Assembly: GCA_028872975.1 (NCBI GenBank)
Contig: JAGWNV010000180.1
Location: forward strand, 1 to 5,755
Reading direction: 5' to 3'
Origin: Acidobacteriota bacterium
GTDB taxonomy: Bacteria; Actinomycetota; Acidimicrobiia; Acidimicrobiales; UBA8190
DNA: 5,755 nt
Shown here piece after piece: positions 1 through 5,188 of this stretch (the first letter of the stretch is position 1; each line of letters starts with the position of its first letter). A program made the position numbers and the translations under genes. A model generated the notes under the pieces. It made no database searches, was not told the DNA's origin, and was given only the letters and a program-made list of their open reading frames with translations.

Positions 1-974
1 AGGGCGGCAAGATCGGCCTGTTCGGCGGCGCGGGCGTCGGCAAGACGGTGCTCATCCAGGAGATGATCAACCGCGTCGCCATCAACCACGGTGGCGTCTC
101 GGTCTTCGCCGGCGTCGGCGAGCGCACCCGCGAGGGCACCGACCTCTGGCTGGAGATGCAGGAGTCGGGCGTCATCGAGAAGGCGGCCCTCGTCTACGGG
201 CAGATGGACGAGCCGCCCGGTGTCCGCCTCCGGGTCGGCCTCGCCGCCCTCACCATGGCCGAGTACTTCCGGGACGTCCAGAACCAGGACGTGCTGCTGT
301 TCGTCGACAACATCTTCCGGTTCGTCCAGGCCGGTTCGGAGGTGTCGACCCTGCTCGGCCGGATGCCCTCGGCGGTGGGCTACCAGCCCACCCTGGCCGA
401 CGAGATGGGGGAGCTCCAGGAGCGGATCACCTCGACCCGGGGCCGGTCCATCACCTCCCTGCAAGCGGTCTACGTGCCGGCCGACGACTACACCGACCCG
501 GCACCCTTCACCACCTTCACCCACCTCGACGCCACCACCGAGCTGTCCCGCCAGATCGCCTCGCTCGGCATCTACCCGGCGGTGGACCCCCTCGCCTCCA
601 CCTCGAACATCCTCTCCCCCGAGGTGGTGGGCGAGCGGCACTACAACGTGGCCCGGGGCGTCCAGAGCGTGCTCCAGCGCTACCGGGAGCTCCAGGACAT
701 CATCGCCATCCTCGGCCTCGACGAGCTCTCCGAGGAGGACCGGCTCACCGTCAACCGGGCCCGGAAGATCCAGCGGTTCCTCTCCCAGCCCTTCAACGTC
801 GGCGAGACCTTCACCGGCCTGAAGGGTGTGACGGTGCCGGTGGCCGAGACCGTCGAGTCCTTCGAGGCCCTCCTGAACGGCGACCTCGACGACGCACCCG
901 AGCAGGCCTTCTTGAACGTGGGCGGCGCCGAGTCGGTGCTGGCCAAGGCCAAGACCCTCCAGGGCGCCGAGTAG
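1..974 (+). CDS. atpD: F-type ATP synthase subunit beta (5'-truncated by window edge)
   Basis: This is the catalytic beta subunit of the membrane-bound F1Fo ATP synthase; beta alternates with alpha in the F1 hexamer and makes ATP from ADP and phosphate. The reading frame is already open at the left edge (first full codon at base 3), and 323 residues are visible. Against a usual length of about 470-480, roughly 150 N-terminal residues (beta-barrel and start of the nucleotide domain) are missing. The Walker A loop GGAGVGKT lies at visible residues 8-15, GERTREG with the catalytic glutamate near residue 40, Walker B LLFVDN with its aspartate near 102, PAVDPLASTS near 192-201, and an intact DELSEED lever motif at about 240-246. 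The TAG stop at 972-974 is followed 9 nt later by atpC, the conserved end of the atp operon. There is no sign of frameshift or divergence, and identification is essentially certain. Confidence 0.98.
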   Translation, partial: GGKIGLFGGAGVGKTVLIQEMINRVAINHGGVSVFAGVGERTREGTDLWLEMQESGVIEKAALVYGQMDEPPGVRLRVGLAALTMAEYFRDVQNQDVLLFVDNIFRFVQAGSEVSTLLGRMPSAVGYQPTLADEMGELQERITSTRGRSITSLQAVYVPADDYTDPAPFTTFTHLDATTELSRQIASLGIYPAVDPLASTSNILSPEVVGERHYNVARGVQSVLQRYRELQDIIAILGLDELSEEDRLTVNRARKIQRFLSQPFNVGETFTGLKGVTVPVAETVESFEALLNGDLDDAPEQAFLNVGGAESVLAKAKTLQGAE

Positions 975-983
975 GTCGGGCCG

Positions 984-1424
984 ATGTCGAGCTTCCCGGC
1001 CAGCCTCGTCACCCCCGAGCGGGTGGTGTTCGAGGCCGAGGTCCAGTCCGTCATGCTCCGCACCGCCGAGGGCGAGGCGGCCTTCCTCCCCGGCCACACC
1101 GCGCTCATCGGCGCCCTGGTGCCGGGCGTCGTGCGGTTCCAGCAGGAGAACGGGACCGAGGAGCGCGCCGCCGTGCACGGGGGGTTCGTGCAGGTGGCCC
1201 CCGACCACGTCGTCGTCCTGGCCCCGATGGCCGAGCTCGCCGGCGAGATCGACGTCGCCCGGGCCGAGCGCGCCCTCGAGGAGGCCGGGCGCCGGCTCGC
1301 CGAGCTGGGCGGTCGGCCGGCGGCGGGCGAGGAGACCTCGGGGGAGGCGGGCCTGGAGCGGGCCGAGGCGGCCGATGCCGAGCGCCGGGCCCGCGTCCGG
1401 CTCGACGTCGCAGGCGGGAGCTGA
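984..1424 (+). CDS. atpC: F-type ATP synthase subunit epsilon
   Basis: Epsilon belongs to the central rotor stalk of F1Fo ATP synthase and can inhibit ATP hydrolysis through its C-terminal helices. The 146-residue product has the family's N-terminal beta-sandwich (about residues 1-85), with the typical opening of a TPERVVFEAEVQSV-type strand followed by GEAAFLPGHTALIGAL and the HGGFVQV stretch. After it comes an Ala/Glu/Arg-rich helical region (about 88-146) that includes EIDVARAERALEEA. The ATG at 984 lies 9 nt after the atpD stop. The only Shine-Dalgarno-like bases (GTAGGT) overlap that stop codon, so translational coupling to atpD is likely. At 146 residues it is slightly long, owing to a Gly/Ala/Glu-rich linker around residues 106-120 between the two helical segments. 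It is the last gene of the atp operon, because the next gene runs in the opposite direction. Confidence 0.96.
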   Translation: MSSFPASLVTPERVVFEAEVQSVMLRTAEGEAAFLPGHTALIGALVPGVVRFQQENGTEERAAVHGGFVQVAPDHVVVLAPMAELAGEIDVARAERALEEAGRRLAELGGRPAAGEETSGEAGLERAEAADAERRARVRLDVAGGS

Positions 1425-1427
1425 GGC

Positions 1428-2231
1428 TCAGGCAGGCCGGCGGGCCCTCACACGGTGGCGGGCCGTGAAGGGGGCGCTGAAGTCGGGATCGTCGAGCAGG
1501 GCCGTCATGGCGGCGACCTCCCGGTCGAGGTCGGCGCCGCCGGCGCTGGCGTCGGCGCCGCGGCCGAGCTGGGCGACCGACCCCAGGGTGAACTTCCAGA
1601 ACTCGGCCTGGGGGGTCCCCCCCACGAGCGGGTCCGCCCGGACGTCCTCCTCCACGACCTCCATCCCGAGGGACTCGAGGAGGGGGACGAGGCCCCGGGC
1701 CCACCGCCAGATGGTGGCGAAGCGGACCATGAGCCCATAGCCGGGGGGCGGGTCCTCGACGGCCTGGGCCGGTGCCCCGTCGGTCTCCTCGAAGAACACG
1801 ACGCCGCCGGGGGCGAGGGCGGCGACGGCCTTCGCCACCACGGCGTCGGCACAGGGCAGGTGCATGAGGACCGACCGGGTGTGGACGAGGTCGAATCGGC
1901 CCGGGGGGAGGTCCATGCCGCAGAGGTCCCCCTCGACCACGGTCACGTTGGGGCACCGCCCGGCGAGCGCCCGGAGGCGGCCGGCGTCGCGGTCGACCGC
2001 CGTCACCGAACCGCCGTCGCCCACCCGCTCGGAGAGCCACCGGACGAGGGAGCCGGCGCCCGCCCCGAGCTCGGCGCAGTGCCAGCCGGCCGCCACGCCG
2101 ATGCGGTCGAACCAGCGGACGGTGACCGGGTCGCCGAGGCCCTCGAGCATCGACAACCGGGTGCCCTCCCGCTCTGTCGAGTTCCGGAGCGGGTACCGGT
2201 CGGGTGCTGCCGCCGGCGCAGGGCCGTCCAC
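1428..2231 (-). CDS. Class I SAM-dependent methyltransferase, substrate unknown
   Basis: The protein has a Rossmann-like methyltransferase fold and should transfer a methyl group from S-adenosylmethionine to an unknown acceptor, probably in the cytoplasm. Using the GTG at 2231 gives 267 residues. Motif I ELGAGAG is at 54-60, the acidic ribose-binding residue (VTAVD) near 80, the EGD acid near 102, and the FDLVH...VLMHL segment at about 113-125, followed by LAPGGVVFFEE. A YPLRN segment at 13-17 ahead of the fold resembles a common actinobacterial methyltransferase subgroup (from memory), which argues against a start further inside. GTG 2231 is chosen because AGGA lies 7 nt upstream (2239-2242). 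In-frame ATGs at 2276 and 2309 lack a nearby Shine-Dalgarno; the one at 2309 also overlaps the divergent gene start. The gene converges on atpC, with 3 nt between the stops. The C-terminal part (about 150-267), which would set the substrate, holds nothing I can assign. Confidence 0.9.
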   Translation of the reverse strand: MDGPAPAAAPDRYPLRNSTEREGTRLSMLEGLGDPVTVRWFDRIGVAAGWHCAELGAGAGSLVRWLSERVGDGGSVTAVDRDAGRLRALAGRCPNVTVVEGDLCGMDLPPGRFDLVHTRSVLMHLPCADAVVAKAVAALAPGGVVFFEETDGAPAQAVEDPPPGYGLMVRFATIWRWARGLVPLLESLGMEVVEEDVRADPLVGGTPQAEFWKFTLGSVAQLGRGADASAGGADLDREVAAMTALLDDPDFSAPFTARHRVRARRPA

Positions 2232-2238
2232 GGCGTCA

Positions 2239-2242
2239 TCCT
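2239..2242 (-). promoter_or_regulatory. Ribosome binding site deciding the methyltransferase start
   Basis: Read on the minus strand, AGGA lies 7 nt before GTG 2231. Neither of the two longer in-frame ATG starts has a comparable site, so this favours the GTG start. The match is only four bases. Confidence 0.45.
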
Positions 2243-2291
2243 GGCAGACCGGCGAGCGCCGGCCCCGTGTCGCCATCGGTCGGGCCCGGGC

Positions 2292-2297
2292 TAGCCT
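2292..2297 (+). promoter_or_regulatory. Probable -10 hexamer (TAGCCT) for the PhzF-like gene, leaderless start
   Basis: TAGCCT fits the TANNNT form of -10 boxes common in high-GC actinobacteria, and ends 5 nt before ATG 2303. Transcription would start at or next to the ATG, giving a leaderless or nearly leaderless mRNA. This agrees with the lack of any purine-rich Shine-Dalgarno before that ATG. No clear -35 element is seen. The hexamer overlaps an 8-bp palindrome, GGCTAGCC (2289-2296). Confidence 0.5.
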
Positions 2298-2302
2298 TCG
2301 CC

Positions 2303-3064
2303 ATGGCACTCTCGCTCACCGTCGTCGACGCCTTCACCGACAGGCCCTTCACCGGCAACCCCGCCGCCGTCGCCCTCGTCGAGGCCTTCCCCGGGGAGGA
2401 GAGGATGCAGGCCGTCGCCGCCGAGATGGCCCTGTCGGAGACGGCCTTCTGCGTCGGGCGCCCCGACGGCGACCACGACCTGCGCTGGTTCACCCCCACC
2501 GTGGAGGTCGACCTGTGCGGCCACGCCACCCTGGCCACCGCCCACGTCCTCGGGGGAGCGGGCCGGTTCCACACCCGCAGCGGCCTGCTCACCTGCCGGT
2601 CGGAGTCCGAGACGGTGTGGATGGACCTTCCCGCCGACCCGCCCGTCGAGACGCCCCCGCCGGCGGGCCTGGCCCTCGAGGGCGTGCGGGGCTCCGCCAC
2701 CTGTCGGGAGGACCTCCTCCTCGAGCTGGCCGATGCCGCCTTGGTCCGGGCTCTCGTCCCGGACATGGCCGCCATCGCCTCCCTCGGCAGCCGCGGCGTC
2801 ATCGTGACCGCCGCCGGGGACCGGCCCGGCGTCGACTGCGTGAGCCGGTTCTTCGCCCCCAACGCCGGCATCCCCGAGGACCCCGTCACCGGATCGGCCC
2901 ACTGCGCCCTGGCGGTGTGGTGGGCGGCGAGGACCGGGCGGACGGAGCTCGTGGGGGAGCAGGCGTCGCCGCGCGGGGGGACGGTTCAGATGGTGCTCGG
3001 CGGGGATCGGGTCCGCCTCGGGGGCAGGGCCGTCACGGTGAGCCGGGTGGAGATGGTCGCCTGA
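2303..3064 (+). CDS. PhzF-family isomerase/epimerase-like protein
   Basis: The PhzF family has two similar halves with the diaminopimelate epimerase fold. PhzF itself isomerises trans-2,3-dihydro-3-hydroxyanthranilate in phenazine synthesis, but most relatives have unknown substrates. The 253-residue product opens with VVDAFTDRPFTGNPAAV, the family's N-terminal signature. It carries the glutamate of LSETAF at residue 46 (equivalent to the catalytic Glu45 of PhzF), the DLCGHATLA segment with His74, EDPVTGSAH with an aspartate at 193 and Gly-Ser-Ala at 197-199, and a C-terminal QASPRGG. ATG 2303 is chosen because the family signature begins a few residues later; an in-frame ATG at 2204 would add unrelated sequence and overlap the divergent gene. 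The length is a little short for the family (about 260-300). No phenazine genes are nearby, so a role in phenazine synthesis is not supported; a stand-alone isomerase is more likely. Confidence 0.93.
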   Translation: MALSLTVVDAFTDRPFTGNPAAVALVEAFPGEERMQAVAAEMALSETAFCVGRPDGDHDLRWFTPTVEVDLCGHATLATAHVLGGAGRFHTRSGLLTCRSESETVWMDLPADPPVETPPPAGLALEGVRGSATCREDLLLELADAALVRALVPDMAAIASLGSRGVIVTAAGDRPGVDCVSRFFAPNAGIPEDPVTGSAHCALAVWWAARTGRTELVGEQASPRGGTVQMVLGGDRVRLGGRAVTVSRVEMVA

Positions 3065-3085
3065 CCACCGGTGGGCCGCTCCGGC

Positions 3086-3091
3086 TACGGT
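3086..3091 (+). promoter_or_regulatory. Candidate -10 hexamer (TACGGT) for the epoxide hydrolase-like gene
   Basis: A TANNNT hexamer in the 89-base gap after the PhzF-like gene, ending 62 nt before ATG 3154. It would give a leader of about 55 nt containing an 18-bp tandem repeat and a strong Shine-Dalgarno sequence. A weak -35 candidate, TGACCA (3062-3067), sits 18 nt upstream and includes the PhzF-like stop codon. Prediction only. Confidence 0.35.
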
Positions 3092-3102
3092 GACGCGCCA
3101 CG

Positions 3103-3140
3103 ACGACGGGCACCGCGAGCACGACGGGCACCGCGAGCAC
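3103..3140 (+). repeat. Perfect 18-bp tandem duplication in the leader of the epoxide hydrolase-like gene
   Basis: The unit ACGACGGGCACCGCGAGC occurs at 3103-3120 and again, without any mismatch, at 3121-3138; the next two bases (AC) begin a third copy that stops. The array ends directly at the AGGAGG of the downstream gene (3141-3146). It lies between genes, so coding constraint does not explain it. It could be a recent slippage duplication or a repeated protein- or RNA-binding site. Confidence 0.9.
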
Positions 3141-3146
3141 AGGAGG
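3141..3146 (+). promoter_or_regulatory. Strong ribosome binding site (AGGAGG) for the epoxide hydrolase-like gene
   Basis: A full AGGAGG lies 7 nt before ATG 3154, which fixes that start and points to a leadered mRNA, unlike the neighbouring PhzF-like gene. Confidence 0.85.
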
Positions 3147-3153
3147 CCGGGCC

Positions 3154-3540
3154 ATGGGCAACGGGACGGATGCGGAGAAGGTGGTCCGGGAGTTCTGCGC
3201 CGCCTTCGAGGCCCACGACGCCGAGGCGGTGCGGCCCTATCTGGCAGAGGACGTCGTCTACCACAACATCCCCATGGACCCGGCCGTCGGTCAGGACGCG
3301 GCGATCGCCTTCCTGGCCGGCTTCCTGACCATGTGCGACAAGATGGAGATCGAGATCACGAACCTGGCCGCCGAGGGGAACGTCGTCCTCACCGAGCGGG
3401 TGGACACCTTCAAGGTCGGCGATCTTGTGGCCCCGTTGCCGGTCATGGGCGTGTTCGAGATCCGCGACGGGAAGATCGCAGCCTGGCGGGACTATTTCGA
3501 CATGGCACAGGCCACGGCGGCCTTCTCCGGGGGCGCCTGA
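3154..3540 (+). CDS. Limonene-1,2-epoxide hydrolase-like protein (SnoaL-like/NTF2 fold)
   Basis: The 128-residue product matches the small cone-shaped (NTF2-like) fold of limonene-1,2-epoxide hydrolase, which opens epoxides to diols in one step without a covalent intermediate. From what is known of the Rhodococcus enzyme, its active site uses Tyr53, Asn55, Arg99, Asp101 and Asp132. Equivalents are all visible here: Tyr36 and Asn38 in YHNIPMDP, Arg82 and Asp84 in LTERVD, and Asp113 in AWRDYFD. The Tyr-to-Arg distance (46 residues) is identical, and the Asp-to-Asp distance differs by two. The intact set argues for a real hydrolase over a generic SnoaL-like polyketide cyclase or a non-enzymatic NTF2 protein. 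ATG 3154 is supported by AGGAGG 7 nt upstream. The protein lacks a signal peptide, so it is cytosolic. It is about 20 residues shorter than the Rhodococcus enzyme, mainly at the N-terminus. The true substrate is unknown, and no terpene genes are in view. Confidence 0.9.
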   Translation: MGNGTDAEKVVREFCAAFEAHDAEAVRPYLAEDVVYHNIPMDPAVGQDAAIAFLAGFLTMCDKMEIEITNLAAEGNVVLTERVDTFKVGDLVAPLPVMGVFEIRDGKIAAWRDYFDMAQATAAFSGGA

Positions 3541-3569
3541 GACCCCTGGTCGGCGGGCGGGGGCGGCCG

Positions 3570-3575
3570 TAGACT
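3570..3575 (+). promoter_or_regulatory. Candidate -10 hexamer (TAGACT) for the CBS-domain gene
   Basis: TAGACT fits the TANNNT pattern and lies in the 99-base gap before the CBS gene, ending 64 nt ahead of GTG 3640. Transcription would begin near 3581, giving a leader of about 57-60 nt that holds the hairpin at 3591-3617. No convincing -35 element is visible. Confidence 0.4.
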
Positions 3576-3590
3576 CGCCTGTGCCGGACC

Positions 3591-3617
3591 GCCCGTCGGT
3601 GCGCAGGCACGGCGGGC
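3591..3617 (+). promoter_or_regulatory. Stable hairpin in the CBS-gene leader
   Basis: Bases 3591-3602 pair with 3607-3617 around a GCAG loop (3603-3606): 11 pairs, one of them G-U, with a single bulged G at 3598. The stem ends 8 nt before the GAGGAGGT ribosome binding site, so it may affect translation or protect the 5' end. GC-rich DNA forms chance hairpins, and no known riboswitch is recognised. Confidence 0.4.
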
Positions 3618-3625
3618 CCGGGTAC

Positions 3626-3633
3626 GAGGAGGT
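3626..3633 (+). promoter_or_regulatory. Ribosome binding site (GAGGAGGT) fixing the CBS-gene GTG start
   Basis: A near-perfect Shine-Dalgarno lies 6 nt before GTG 3640. It supports this GTG as the start, since no ATG is present nearby in frame. Confidence 0.85.
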
Positions 3634-3639
3634 CAGCTG

Positions 3640-4071
3640 GTGCAGATCTCGTCCCTCTTGACGGCGAAGGGATCGTCGGTGGTCACCATCGCCCCCGGGG
3701 CCACGGTCGCCGAGGCCGTCGCCGCCCTGGAGCGCCACGGCATCGGTGCGTTGGTGGTGTCGGCCGACGGCACCCACATCGACGGGATCCTCTCCGAGCG
3801 CGACGTGGTCCGGGCCCTCGGGCACGCGGGCGGGGCGCTGCTCGACCACCCGGTGCGGAGCATCATGACCGCTCAGGTGCTCACGAGCGGCCCCGAGAAC
3901 ACCGTCGAGTCGCTCATGTCGGTCATGACCGACAACCGGGTTCGTCACGTGCCGGTCGTCGCCGACGGCGCCCTCCAGGGGCTCGTGAGCATCGGGGACG
4001 TGGTGAAGAGCCGGATCGGCGAGCTCGAGAAGGACCGCCAGGAGCTCGTGGAGTACATCACGGCCCGGTAG
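3640..4071 (+). CDS. Tandem CBS-domain protein
   Basis: The 143-residue product consists almost wholly of two CBS domains, a pair that usually forms a Bateman module binding adenosine nucleotides or related ligands in a central cleft. CBS1 spans about residues 10-60, with GILSERDVV at 49-57. CBS2 spans about 75-126, with RHVPVV at 102-107 and GLVSIGDVVK at 114-123. The typical SIMT linker methionine-threonine (75-77) joins them. The C-terminal tail (GELEKDRQELVEYI) is charged and probably helical. There is no catalytic domain or membrane segment, so it is likely a stand-alone cytosolic sensor or a regulator of a partner protein; the partner cannot be inferred here. GTG 3640 is chosen on the strength of the ribosome binding site 6 nt upstream. 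The gene converges on glpX across a 26-nt gap, and whether adenylate sensing links it to gluconeogenesis is speculation. Confidence 0.93.
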   Translation: MQISSLLTAKGSSVVTIAPGATVAEAVAALERHGIGALVVSADGTHIDGILSERDVVRALGHAGGALLDHPVRSIMTAQVLTSGPENTVESLMSVMTDNRVRHVPVVADGALQGLVSIGDVVKSRIGELEKDRQELVEYITAR

Positions 4072-4098
4072 GGCGCCTCCCTTTCCCGAGGCCGGGCC
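4062..4098. terminator. Possible bidirectional terminator between the CBS gene and glpX
   Basis: GGCCCGG (4062-4068) and CCGGGCC (4092-4098) form a perfect 7-bp inverted repeat spanning the facing stop codons. Inside it, CCTC (4076-4079) can pair with GAGG (4088-4091), stacking on the outer stem with the intervening bases bulged. There is no T-tract on either strand, so it is not a canonical intrinsic terminator. Its place between convergent genes is the main support. Confidence 0.3.
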
Positions 4099-5093
4099 TA
4101 GCCGAATTCGATCTGGCTGTACTCCCGGAGCTTGTCGAGGGGGTGGCGGGCGCTCACCAGCCGGACCGTCCCCGAACGCGACCGCATGACGAGCGACTGG
4201 GTGGTGGCGCCGAAGTCGTGGTAGCGGACGCCCTGGAGGAGCTCGCCGTCGGTGATGCCGGTGGCGGCGAAGAAGCAGTTGTCGCCCTTCACGAGGTCGT
4301 CGGTGGTGAGGACGGCGTCGAAGTCGTAGCCGGCCTCGACGGCGGTCCGGCGATCCTCCTCCGACGGGGCCCACAGCCGGCCGAGGATCTCGCCGCCCAT
4401 CGACTTGAGGGCGGCGGCGGCGATCACCCCCTCGGGGGTGCCCCCGGTGCCGATGAGGATGTCGACGCCGGTCTCGGGCCAGGCGGTGGAGATGGCCCCG
4501 GCCACGTCGCCGTCGGTGATGAGGCGGATGCGGGCCCCGCTGGCGCGGACCTCGGCGATGAGGTCGTGATGGCGGTCCCGGTCGAGGATGACGGCGGTCA
4601 CGTCCCGGACCGACTTGCCCAGCGCCTTGGCCACGGCCTCGATGTTCTCGGTGGGGGACCGGCGGATGTCGATGGCGCCCCGGGCCTTCGGCCCCACCGC
4701 CACCTTCTCCATGTAGTAGCAGGGACCGGGGTTGAACATCGTCCCCCGCTCGGAGACGGCGATGACGGCCAGGGCGCCGCCGCGGCCGAGGGCGGTGAGG
4801 GTGGTCCCGTCGATGGGGTCGACGGCGATGTCGGCCAGGGGGGGCGACCCGTCGCCGATCCGTTCGCCGTTGTAGAGCATGGGGGCGTGGTCCTTCTCGC
4901 CTTCCCCGATCACCACGACGCCGTCCATGGAGACGGTGGCGAGGACGACCCGCATGGCCTCGACGGCGGCGCCGTCGGCGCCCTCCTTGTCGCCCCGGCC
5001 CATCCACCGGCCGGCGGCCATGGCCGCTGCCTCGGTGACCCGGACCAGCTCCATGGCCAGGTTGCGGTCGGGGGCCTGCGGACCGGACGCCAC
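4098..5093 (-). CDS. glpX: Fructose-1,6-bisphosphatase class II (GlpX)
   Basis: This enzyme hydrolyses fructose 1,6-bisphosphate to fructose 6-phosphate, the committed step of gluconeogenesis, in the cytosol. With the GTG at 5093 the product is 331 residues, normal for GlpX. The N-terminus APDRNLAMELVRVTEAAA is the family's opening. The metal- and phosphate-binding motifs are GEGEKD at 63-68 and DPIDGTT at 92-98. Further in come CYYMEKVAVGP, RHHDLIAEVR, a GTGGTPEGV segment carrying the conserved active-site glutamate, and KGDNCFFAATGITDGELL near the C-terminus. GTG 5093 is preferred to the in-frame ATG at 5159, because the family match starts just after it and a TAGGGT -10-like box lies 8 nt upstream, inside what the longer version would translate. 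Many actinobacteria rely on GlpX as their main fructose bisphosphatase (general knowledge). It is convergent with the CBS gene and divergent from the mutase. Confidence 0.96.
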   Translation of the reverse strand: MASGPQAPDRNLAMELVRVTEAAAMAAGRWMGRGDKEGADGAAVEAMRVVLATVSMDGVVVIGEGEKDHAPMLYNGERIGDGSPPLADIAVDPIDGTTLTALGRGGALAVIAVSERGTMFNPGPCYYMEKVAVGPKARGAIDIRRSPTENIEAVAKALGKSVRDVTAVILDRDRHHDLIAEVRASGARIRLITDGDVAGAISTAWPETGVDILIGTGGTPEGVIAAAALKSMGGEILGRLWAPSEEDRRTAVEAGYDFDAVLTTDDLVKGDNCFFAATGITDGELLQGVRYHDFGATTQSLVMRSRSGTVRLVSARHPLDKLREYSQIEFG

Positions 5094-5101
5094 GAGTCCC
5101 G

Positions 5102-5107
5102 ACCCTA
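5102..5107 (-). promoter_or_regulatory. Probable -10 hexamer (TAGGGT) for glpX, leaderless start
   Basis: On the minus strand, TAGGGT ends 8 nt before GTG 5093, and no Shine-Dalgarno lies in the usual place. The transcription start would fall at or within a base or two of the start codon. It also argues against the upstream ATG at 5159. Confidence 0.5.
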
Positions 5108-5174
5108 ACGCGACGGGCGCGCCGGGGGTGACGGGCGCCGGCCCGCGCAACGCCGGCACGACGCCCGGCCGCCG

Positions 5175-5180
5175 TAGGCT
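5175..5180 (+). promoter_or_regulatory. Probable -10 hexamer (TAGGCT) for the acyl-CoA mutase gene
   Basis: TAGGCT ends 8 nt before ATG 5189. A GGAG directly after it (5181-5184) is only 4 nt from the ATG and would lie upstream of the predicted transcript start, so a leaderless mRNA is the simpler reading. With the minus-strand hexamer at 5102-5107 it forms a divergent promoter pair in the 95-base gap between glpX and the mutase. Confidence 0.5.
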
Positions 5181-5188
5181 GGAGCGCG

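Noticed and set aside
1455..2294. Plus-strand open frame of 279 codons antisense to the methyltransferase
   Set aside because: It mirrors the methyltransferase codons (Gly/Glu/Val-rich) and has no motif, whereas the opposite strand has a full methyltransferase motif series.
2303..3064. PhzF-like gene as evidence of phenazine biosynthesis
   Set aside because: No phzA, B, D, E or G homologue is present, and the family is broad with mostly unknown roles.
1864..3093. Plus-strand open frame of 409 codons across the methyltransferase and PhzF-like genes
   Set aside because: It is antisense to one gene and out of frame with the other; the translation is Arg/Pro/Gly-rich with no recognisable domain.
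3103..3140. The 18-bp repeat as a CRISPR array or attachment site
   Set aside because: The copies are directly adjacent with no spacer, there are only two, and no cas, integrase or tRNA gene is near.
3090..3572. Plus-strand open frame of 160 codons starting at a GTG that overlaps the TACGGT hexamer
   Set aside because: The start lies inside the predicted -10 box and the translation (His/Arg/Gly-rich) has no domain. The 3154 frame has a perfect ribosome binding site and catalytic motifs.
4106..4111. GAATTC palindrome near the glpX 3' end
   Set aside because: It is a chance restriction-type site inside the coding sequence (codons for Glu-Phe), with no regulatory context.
3085..5007. Minus-strand open frame of 640 codons spanning several genes
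   Set aside because: It covers four well-supported features in the wrong frame or strand, has a low-complexity Arg/Gly/Pro-rich translation and no domain signature. It is an artefact of scarce stop codons in GC-rich DNA.
4143..5108. Plus-strand open frame of 321 codons antisense to glpX
   Set aside because: The translation is Gly/Asp/Val-rich and featureless; the minus strand encodes an unmistakable GlpX.
5094..5159. Longer glpX start at the ATG on the minus strand at 5159
   Set aside because: The extra 22 residues are Ala/Pro/Gly-rich and lie before the family's conserved opening, and they would cover the TAGGGT promoter-like box.
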